The notes beneath the pieces were generated by a model, which was given only the letters and a program-made list of their open reading frames with translations, was not told where the DNA came from and ran no database searches. A stretch of DNA of 64,000 bases, taken from positions 64,604,001-64,668,000 of the forward strand of contig CM114271.1 in the NCBI GenBank assembly GCA_050084515.1. The letters are read 5' to 3'. The position numbers and the translations under genes were made by a program. Positions 56,470-64,000 of the stretch are shown one piece after another (positions within the stretch are counted from its first letter, which is position 1; every line of letters begins with the position of its first letter). The stretch comes from Blasia pusilla (taxonomy: Eukaryota > Marchantiophyta > Marchantiopsida > Blasiales).

Positions 56470-56580
56470 AGATCAACAAAGTCCTGATATCTTTACAAAA
56501 GCATTGTTTAAAGATGAGTTTGAGATGTTTAGAAATTATTTAGGCATTAGAGATAGCGATATGACCTTGAGGGGGAGTAT
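56470..56580 (+). pseudogene. Copia polyprotein C-terminal tail
   Basis: Reads QQSPDIFTKALFKDEFEMFR with the polypurine tract GAGGGGGAGTAT directly before the LTR; the pattern DIFTKAL is the usual copia C-terminus. Nothing upstream belongs to it convincingly. Confidence 0.65.
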
Positions 56581-56860
56581 TGAAGACTAAGTTACAATGA
56601 AGCTTATCGATCATTCGAACTACTACATTTGGTACTCACATGGACTAGGGAAGCTTAATCTTGGTTAGTTAGTTAAGCACGATTATTTTAACTAAGATTA
56701 GTTAATCACAATTAGTCTAACTCAAGATTATGGTTAGGATTAGGATAAGGGTTGCTTCTACATACCTCCACTCATTCTCTCTTTGCAAAAATCCGTTCTC
56801 CATGGAGGTATGTGAGTATGAGAGTTGTTTCTCACCAATTATGTTTCTTTCGCAATTGTC
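56581..56860 (+). repeat. Copia 3' LTR
   Basis: Begins TGAAGACTAAGTTACA after the polypurine tract and aligns with the inserted LTR at 39982-40261 (shared TTAGTTAATCACA and CTCCACTCATTCTCTC). The right end is approximate. Confidence 0.6.
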
Positions 56861-57108
56861 TACACTCATGTCAGTTGATGAAACCAATTAACATTATGAG
56901 CAAAATAGTAGGACCATTCCCCTTTCCATAGTAGATGTTTGTTCTCTATTTGCTTTGACACTTTCCTCCAACCAAGTAGAATGCAACCTCTTCCTTTTGC
57001 ATGACTTTTATGTTGGAATATGTAACTGGAAACCCTAACATAAACACTGCACGCCATAACGATATGATTATCACTTGTCTACAACGTTACAACAAAGGAC
57101 CACGGATA

Positions 57109-57545
57109 CTGGAGCAAAGCCATTGGTGGTGACATCATCATCACTCCCAATCATTCCAACAACCGGGCAGGCAAAGCTAGCAGTAATACTGGAATAGCTC
57201 TAAGGTGACTAGTGAGTGAGTTGGTTTCAAAACCGTTTTGGAGTTGGGCACTTATGGTTTCAAACGGAGGAATCGATATTAATTCTGGATGGATGTCACC
57301 TTGAAAAGTATATAAGATCACCTCAATTCACCTCTCGAGGGAGGCGTTGGGATATATCTTGGATCACATGGGATCGATATAGTGCACCTAGGGGGACTAG
57401 ACTCTCTGAATCTCCTTCTTTCTCAATTCCCATCAACAATCGTGAAGAGATGCCATTAGTTAGCCTAACAAAGTTCATTGTACATAAACCAAAGAGGGTT
57501 AGGAATATTTTTCTTGATAACAAGGCATATGAGATCATAGACTAG
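57109..57545 (+). pseudogene. C-terminal scrap of the methyltransferase-like gene (copy E)
   Basis: Starts with PLVVTSSSLPIIPTTGQAK, matching the end of exon 4 in copy A, and continues directly into GRRWDISWITWDRYSAPRG, SPSFSIPINNREEMPLVS and a terminal DNKAYEIID, matching 7050-7340. It shows that these two parts of copy A were once contiguous and that the gene extends beyond the LSDDDE stop of copy A. The ending is followed by TAG. Confidence 0.6.
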
Positions 57546-57570
57546 AGTTTTTTGTTTAGAAATTTAAATC

Positions 57571-57708
57571 CAACATGATGTAATGATATGATTTACATAA
57601 GGATATAAATGAAAACCACGCTTTCTTCTCAACCTTAGTCCAATATGATGCAATTATATGATGTACATAAGGATATAAATGAAAACCACACTTTCTTCTC
57701 AAACTTGG
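57571..57708. repeat. 70-bp tandem duplication
   Basis: ACATAAGGATATAAATGAAA occurs at 57595 and 57665 with matching flanks; two copies, period 70. Confidence 0.75.
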
Positions 57709-58215
57709 CTCTATGTTCCGATGTTTATGTATTTTTGGTACATGTTAGATTCCAACATTTTGCGAACTCATTTTCGTGGTAATACACACATTCGTGGGTA
57801 ACTCCGTCCCATTGGGTTTCGTCGTCAGTTAGAATCGAAACTAAGTTTCGATGTTGGGACTCTGGAAGACGTCACTAAGGCAGCAGTCATCCGATCCGAC
57901 AGTACTAGGAATCTCCTTGAATGGTGGTCCCCACCTGAGTAGATATTAGTTTCAGTGAATATTAGTTAGAAGAGATATTTATGCAGGGCCGGTACCTAGA
58001 ATAGTTACTGCACCAATTGACTTTACCTTCTCCACGTGGAAGCGCGGACGTCCGAGGGTTCTTTTAGTAGTTATTATTATCTGATATTCTAGTAGCGCCT
58101 GTGTCCCCTGTGAAGTCTACTCCCGAGCCTCGCGACGCTTGCGTGATAACCCACTGCAAGTATTTGAAATGCACTTGCAAGGAGGCTTTGAAGATTGAAA
58201 TTGAACTCAATTGCC
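57709..58215. other. Upstream region of the P450 exons
   Basis: No gene recognised. Contains the sequence directly upstream of the first P450 exon; no clear TATA box. Confidence 0.35.
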
Positions 58216-58504
58216 ATGGAAGTGGGTGAAGGGATCGCGGTCGCAATCACGCTCGTGCTTGTGTGGACTCTCGTGGAAGTCCTCCGAGCTACAATATGGA
58301 GGTCGTTGAAAATCATACTATTTATGAGACAAAGAGGGTACCGAGGGTCTCTGGTTTCTCTACTTCACCTGGACAACGATCGAGAAGTGAAGCAAATACA
58401 TGCGAAGGCCCAAGAAGCTGCAGGGAAGCAGCGTCTTGGCATTATCAATCATGATTACCACCACCTCACATACCCAGTTGAGAACGAGTGGAAGAACAGA
58501 TACG
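58216..58504 (+). CDS. Cytochrome P450, exon 1 (membrane anchor)
   Basis: ATG at 58216 in a good context (GCCATGG). The first ~20 residues (MEVGEGIAVAITLVLVWTLV) form a membrane anchor, followed by the basic RATIWRSLKIILFMRQRGYR, the GYRG-type turn and HDYHHLTYPVENEWKNRYG. This is the layout of plant CYP72-clan enzymes, endoplasmic-reticulum haem monooxygenases. The exon ends in phase 1 at a GTACTT donor (58505). The frame continues past the donor to a stop at 58584, which would be the unspliced reading. The exon is intact. Confidence 0.65.
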
Positions 58505-59336
58505 GTACTTTCGAACTAACGCTTTGGATGGATGCTGTTAGTCCCAGTCACCTAGATATATTTGAGTTATGCTATCGTTGGTAATGGAGACAAGGAAATT
58601 ATGGAGCTTTTCCGCAATTCTCATCGTATTTTTCTAAATGTGTGGAGGCAACTTCGGGTCCCTCTGGATAGGTTCCGAGGTTTTCCATATTATCAACCTG
58701 GTGCCGAAATGATATATGCATATGGACGATGAATCGATATCTGTCGTGGTGAAAGGTTTGACAAATGGATCAACTGAAGTTCAATACTTGATATTTCTCT
58801 TTTGAACTACATAAACTAGAAATTTCTAGTTCGGTGTCCAATCAGAGGACTATGTATACATTCAGTACCTCGAATTCATTTGAGTTGTCCGAGGATCAAT
58901 CCTGGTTGACAATGCGGCATCAACAGCATTTTAGTTCTCTGGAATTGTACTAGTTACTGCATTCTGGATCAAGGCGTTCTCGGGACAAATTTCATGAGCA
59001 AGTTTCAACGGTTGCATAATTTCAGAAGACGACTAACATTTGCCAGTGGTTCTGCAGTATGCTACTTACATAAGTAGTCTGGAGTCTTTCCGTAGGATAA
59101 ATTGTGCGCTGAAGATAGAGTCTTGTGGATCCTTGGCAAATGTATTTATTACTTGCAGCTTGTCGGATTTACCACTCCTGGACATAGTCCAATAGACAGT
59201 TCAGAAAGTTAGTATTGCGTTCGCTAGGCTAAGCGTGGACAATGCATTTAGGTAGGCCTTATTACCCTTCTGAATCGCTCACCTGGATAATTGGAGTTTT
59301 AATTTCGGTGCTCTCCTTGTGCGGGTGTTGGTGCAG

Positions 59337-59566
59337 GAGAGAAATATCTGTTTTCTCTCTACCACGGTGCGGTTGCAATTTTCATCAGCGATCCAGAAAC
59401 TGCCAGGCAAGTCTTGAAAAACCAGACGGGAGATATCAGGAAGACCAGATCAAACGTAGCAGACGAGGTAGTTGGGCGGGGAGGTCTACCTTTGATGGTG
59501 GATCACGAGGAGTGGTTCAGACAGAGAACCACTGTGAGGCCTTTCTTCTATGCGGGCCAAGTTATG
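59337..59566 (+). CDS. Cytochrome P450, exon 2
   Basis: After the acceptor GTGCAG (59331-59336) the phase-1 codon is completed to Gly and the reading continues EKYLFSLYHGAVAIFISDPE, TARQVLKNQTGDIRKTRSN, then GRGGLPLMVDHEEWFRQRTT and VRPFFYAGQVM, ending at a GTAAGA donor (59567). The segment DPE...VL and the W-x(3)R motif of helix C (EEWFRQRT) are typical P450 landmarks. The two exons join in frame. Helix I, the ExxR motif and the Cys haem ligand are not found in the ~1.1 kb before a LINE, so only the N-terminal third is visible. It may be a host gene broken by the insertion or one with distant exons. Confidence 0.7.
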
Positions 59567-60671
59567 GTAAGAATTCGACTCTCCATCGGCTTTCTTCATT
59601 AATGTGTTTTCCTAGTCACGTTCGGGCCATCCATCTCCCTTTAGATCTGAGTGAGGTGATGCTTTCCTCGTTATGAAAGGGTGCAAACTTCAATTTTGCA
59701 ATGAGAATAGTAGTGTCCAATCTTGGTCTTGGAGTGCATGATTTTTTTCCAGGCTCACTGCTTCCAGCAGACACACATACATCAAGTCTCTCCGTAGGAC
59801 TATCTGTGAACGGGTAGAAAAGTAGCTTCTGATCCTGAGTTTGAAGTTAGTGTACGATTTTTAAGTCGCGGAAGTCTCTCCCATGGGGTCTTCCAGCTCT
59901 AAAAACTTTGGATTAACTCGAAACCGAGTTTATGGATTCATTCTCTCTTTCAACAAAGGAAGAAATAGACTACTCTAGAGGCTTGTTATAATCGCTTTTC
60001 CCTCCTCTTGCACCCATTCTGGTTACGTTGGGGTCGCAAGTTTATCCTCCCTATCTGATAAGTCTGTGTAGTTAGGACGCGAGCCCTCAACCAGAGAAAC
60101 AGAATCTCGGAGGCGCGTATTCTAAAATGGCGAAACTGACAGCTCCAGATCTCTTAGGATATGTCAAGTTCAGTCCCCTTGATTCAATCCCATTGAAGCT
60201 GAGTACTGCAATGCAATCGGTAATAATGTCCTTCCCTATCCTATACTGTTTGTAAAGAGCTTGTGGGTTTGCACCCGAAGCTCAGCGAGTGCTAACACGG
60301 GGAGTAAAGCTCAAACGCCCTGCTTGGTAAGCTTTGCACCATGTGCGTGCGAGAATCTCGTTTCTTCTTCTCTACTGTTTCCTCTGGCATCCGCTATAGT
60401 CATCGTCCAAAAGCTTTGCGATAACCTGCGATGGACAACCCTGGAATAACTGCAAAGTCCCCATAAGTTTCGGAACTAGGGTGTAAGGTCTACGTTCCTC
60501 GCGCTAATTACCTTACACGCATAGACTCACAATCGTAGGCGTCGTAACACTCGTGAGTAATTTGGAGTTTATGGGCTATCAATCAACCTGTCTCATACTG
60601 GAAATCTTGTATTTTTTACCGACTTCCTTGCCATGAATAGGAAATTGGACGCACTATCCCTTTGAGGTTCC
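59567..60671. other. Region after P450 exon 2, no further exon seen
   Basis: I looked for further P450 motifs and found none. Short open stretches are not convincing. The LINE begins at the right side. Confidence 0.4.
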
Positions 60672-62686
60672 GTGAGGCTTTCCAATCACAGTCCGTACCA
60701 ATTTGGAGTTGCCACGCCAGCCGGTTGTGAGGCTGTAGCCTTAGGTTTGAGCGCTTGTTTAGATATACATCCTGAGTGGGTGGTTCTCCAAGTTGATGTG
60801 GAGAACGCTTTAACTCAGTGTCTCGGGCAGCTATCTTCATGGAGCTGGGAGATGCAGGGTCCTATAGCGAGCCTGATTCCCTTCGTGCATGCTTTTTATG
60901 GGGCCCCCTCGGCTCTGTATTTTCACTACGGTAGGTTCAACGAGAAGGTCACGGTCTTGGAGTCTGCTACCGGGACGCGTCAGGGTGATCCCTTCGGTGG
61001 TGCATTGTTTGCTTTGGTTCTTTCTACCATGGAGGCTTTCCTGGGTTGAATTTTCCCTTCGTTGGCAGATGATACTCACATTGTCGGCCCTGGAGACTTG
61101 GTTGTTCCTGCATTTCAGCACTTTTCAGCATAGGTGGCACACGTCGGCCTCGCGGTGAAGGTGGGAAAGTGCAAGGCTTGGTCTTCATTAGGCTTTCCAA
61201 CGGATATTCATTTACTTGAAGGTTTTTTGACACTTGGGGGAGGGCTTCGCATCTTGGGAGTCCCACTCGGGAGCCAGGACTTTGTATCGAGTTTTGAGCG
61301 GCGGCTCTTACCGAGGATCTTCTTCATGTCGACGATCTCACAAGGATTGGTGACCCTCAAGTAGCTTATGGAATCTTCTCGTCATGTTTTGCCCGTAGAC
61401 CTGGTTATCTGTATAGAACCGTGTGGGCGACTAGCCATATTTCTTCCTTGTATAGATCCTTTGATAGAAAGATTATGCAAGCGTTTGGGGATCTTCTAGG
61501 ACCCGACTCACTAGAGTGCCCCGCGGGGGAGTTAGCTTGTAGACAGGCTTCTTGGCCGATTGCCTTTGGTGGAGTCGGTCTCATAGCGACTGAGTTAGTG
61601 GCGTCTTCAGCCTTTTTAGGGAGTTGGGCCACTGCAGCACCCCTCCTTTACTCCCGATTGTTTGTTAGGGATAGACCGCTACTTTTCCAGTACGTTTCCC
61701 AGGTTGAGGATGGTCTTTTCCCACTTAAGTCTTCACTTACAACTTGTAGAGACTCCCTTCTTGTTGAGGCTAGAGTAGTTCTTCCCGCTTTCTCTTCCCT
61801 AGTTACCTCCGGACAGTTTGGGCTCCAATCTTCTTTGATGGAAGCCCACTTTGATGCATTGTTTAGAGCTACTATGTCGGACGGGAATATCCCCATGGGG
61901 GTTCGGGCCCGTATTCGCTTTTGCTCCGGAAAGGGGGCAGGCTCATGGGTGGGGGCTCGTCCCCTCATCCCGGCTTTCCGCATCGCACCACTTACCTACA
62001 CTACAATGATGAGGCTCCGACTGGGCCTGCCCCAACCAATGGTGGTTGGTTCGACACAATGCGAGTGTCGCCGGAGTCTGGATCCACTTGGTGTGCATTT
62101 GGCACGCTGTCCAGTTGGGGGTGAGAGGATAACCACTCATGATGCAGTGCGGGATATTATGTTCTCTATTGCTCAAAAGAGTGGATTCCATGTACAAAGA
62201 GAGAGGCACTACTCTATGCGGGATTCTCTTATCCGTGCTGATCTCTACATGACGAGGGAGTCTAAGGTGGTGGTAGCGGATGTTGTAGTGACGGATCCTA
62301 CGCGGGAGGCGGTGCGAGCCCAAGTGGTAGCACAAGGGAGATTGCTACAAGGAGCGGCGGCGGCGGCGGTCAAGAAGACCCACATTTATAGTCGACTTAA
62401 TGACGGACATCGATTTATCCCCCTAGCCATTGAGATGTACGGGGCGATGGGGGAGAGGTTTGACTCGTTTCTAATGGATTGTGCCCATCATCTCTTGTCG
62501 AGAAATGGGTTGTCCTTAGCCACTGCGATATTTTATTGTAGGTAACGGGTCTCCATAGCTTTGCTGCGCGCCCAGGAAAATGGGCTCCTGCGGCGGGCTC
62601 AAGCATTTAGAGACGCCAATGCTAGAGGCCCGCTTAGTAATAGTCATAATTTTCTAGGTGTCGTTGATATTGTCTCTATTGGTTGA
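60672..62686 (+). pseudogene. Non-LTR retrotransposon with restriction-like endonuclease (RLE LINE)
   Basis: Reverse transcriptase motifs run in order: QFGVATPAGCEAV, VVLQVDVENAL (motif A), SATGTRQGDPFGGALFALVL (motif B, 60955-61020), LADDTHIVG (motif C, other frame, about 61060), VKVGKCKAW and LRILGVPLGS (downstream motifs). The long intact block 61421-62545 has the C-terminal part: a CXCX9HX3C finger (CECRRSLDPLGVHLARC), HDAVRDIMFSIAQ, then RADLY and KVVVADVVVTDP, the PD-(D/E)XK-like core of R2-type endonucleases. Frameshifts near 61050, 61130 and 61365 and a TAA at 62543, after which RVSIALLRAQENGLLRRA continues in frame to 62686, mark it as inactive. The N-terminus is absent, so the copy is 5'-truncated. 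Confidence 0.8.
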
Positions 62687-63400
62687 GGTAAATTTTTTGG
62701 ATTTCCATGTCCCTTCTTTTGAATCGTGATGGGTTTCCCATACTTTCTCTATATATATATATTTTATTACAGGGTGGTTAGTTAGACTTGCTTACTAGGG
62801 CTTTCAAAAGCTGGGTGGGTCAAGTCAAGATTTTCTTGGGTATACGCACATCGAAGTCCACACCTCATTAGGTCAGTGGAGGGGTGAGCCTGAACCAACC
62901 AGCCCTTGGTACTTAGCGACACTCTGTTGTTGAGGGGTGACTGTGAACCAACCAGCCTATGATAGCTAGCGACACTCTGTGCCGCACCGCATTGCCCGTC
63001 GCTGCGCTCAGCGCGAACGAAGCAAAGTGACTACTAATAGGCGGGAGGCCCGACTCCCGAGTCTCTCCAAAGCGTGGATGTCAGGTCTCTAGGACTAGAC
63101 GATAGCTATGAGCCTATGCTAGGCTATGTCCCTCGCTACTGGATGCCCGTAAGAGGCCGTATGGGAGTGTAGAGCCTCAGACGGTCTATCTCGAGGAACG
63201 GGCCATCGCAGACTAACGGCGGTTGCGGGACCCTAAACGGAGGAACAGCCAGGTTGGGCTTCCGGCCCTAAAAAATGCGAAATTACATGGAGGAAAGTTA
63301 GGAAACCACCTCTACGAAAAGGCCCATGGAAGTACGGGATTAAGAGCTATAAACTTTAGGTTGTAGGTTTAGATTACGATTGTAGGATTGGAGGCCTATT
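62687..63400 (+). other. LINE 3' region with a 53-bp duplicated segment
   Basis: Noncoding sequence following the LINE stop. AACCAACCAGCC within two related segments at about 62881 and 62934 gives a 53-bp period, with TAGCGACACTCTGT in both. Part of this region (to about 62750) has a second copy at 28700-28862. No poly(A) tail is obvious, so the exact LINE end is unknown. Confidence 0.45.
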
Positions 63401-64000
63401 TCTTTCTCCCTCACTCCGGCACGCTCCGTAAGGTAAATACAGATAAGGCCCGTTCACTACCAATCGAAAGATTTAACGATGGTTATTGGCGGCGTTTATT
63501 TAACGATCTTATTGGATGAGGGTGAGCGATCCTTTTCAAAGGTGGTTCGAAAATCTGGAATACAGACTAGCTTTCCCGTTCGTAGTAGTAAACTGTTCTG
63601 CAGCACCCACATGGTTTGCCGTAGGAGTCTCCTCCAGTCAGTGAAGCCAGTCTCCCTGCATCTCCACTGCAGCACCCACCTGGTTTGGCGCTAAAGCCAT
63701 CAAAGTCTCCTCGATTCAGTGAAGCAAGTCTTGGTCCAAATCCCTTGTTGGCTCTCAGTAGGTACCCTGGTTAGTCTTGTAAAGATCAACTCCTCCCCTA
63801 CCTCAAACTGGACAAAACTATTGTTAGGGTTATTGTATCTTAATAACGTGGGAAAATGTTGATTTTTAATGATATTATTTTTTTTAAAGAAGAAAGATAC
63901 TACAATTATTTAATCCCGACTAGGTGGATTTTTAGGGGTGAAATGGACATCTATTTGTTTGGTGTGTCAATTTCCCTAGCTAGGTGCTTCTAGTTTCATG
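63401..64000. other. Right flank with a 69-bp direct duplication
   Basis: CTGCAGCACCCAC begins near-identical stretches at 63598 and 63667 (each containing TGGTTTG and later CAGTGAAGC). No gene is supported; the longest open stretch, 71 codons at 63479, overlaps the duplication. Confidence 0.5.

Noticed and set aside
62987-63250. Possible structural RNA in the G+C-rich LINE 3' region
   Set aside because: No match to rRNA, snRNA or tRNA features that I can recognise; better explained as LINE 3' sequence.

Overview
The window looks like a transposon-dominated stretch of a large streptophyte (green plant lineage) genome: spliced GT-AG introns, plant-type CACTA, Ty1/copia, Ty3/gypsy, MULE and LINE coding remnants, and two exons of a plant-type cytochrome P450. 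I cannot tell a charophyte alga from a non-seed land plant by reading alone. Only two loci look like possible host genes: an intronless 494-codon repeat-protein gene (31413-32897, minus) and the P450 exons (58216-59566, plus). Almost everything else is mobile DNA, mostly degenerate and nested.

The most interesting component is a family of Mutator-like (MULE) elements present in at least five pieces: A (1-8358), B (11602-15642), C (43101-44535, minus), D (44536-50962) and a C-terminal scrap E (57109-57545). Putting the pieces together gives a two-gene element. A MULE transposase with a SWIM zinc finger runs leftward; a second, divergently transcribed multi-exon gene runs rightward. That second gene ends in two halves of what I read as a beta-class (permuted) amino-DNA-methyltransferase fold: a motif-IV half ending exon 3 and a motif-I AdoMet-pocket half in exon 4. 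Both motifs are degenerate, so the protein may bind rather than catalyse.

The same elements carry dozens of about 27-bp, CpG-rich, nearly perfect palindromes (arms GCAACCCGTCGG / CCGACGGGTTGC). They lie in the divergent promoter upstream of a conserved TATA box, inside introns of both genes and in the 3' region, and I see none in the coding exons. In intron 2 they recur every ~64 bp. An element-encoded MTase-like protein together with an element-specific palindromic array restricted to noncoding DNA suggests a self-recognition or anti-silencing system, comparable in logic to VANC proteins of VANDAL MULEs. This is inference.

Layout: 1-8358 MULE copy A; 8359-11601 gypsy gag and 5' LTR (minus), whose LTR holds a 371-bp segment with five consecutive hairpins; 11602-15642 MULE copy B; 15643-16243 a BRCT domain resembling DNA polymerase lambda; ~16244-24929 a CACTA element (TNP2, second ORF, subterminal repeats, terminus); 24930-28165 two copia remnants in inverted orientation; 25945-26335 and 28165-29165 a ~186-bp satellite, interrupted by a LINE tail; 29166-38270 a low-TE island with the repeat-protein gene; 38273-41420 copia with a nested LTR; 42216-43100 gypsy LTR cutting MULE copy C; 44536-50962 MULE copy D; about 51000-56002 an unrecognised degenerate gene; 56470-56860 copia tail and LTR; 57109-57545 MULE scrap E; 58216-59566 P450 exons; 60672-62686 an RLE-type LINE and its 3' region.
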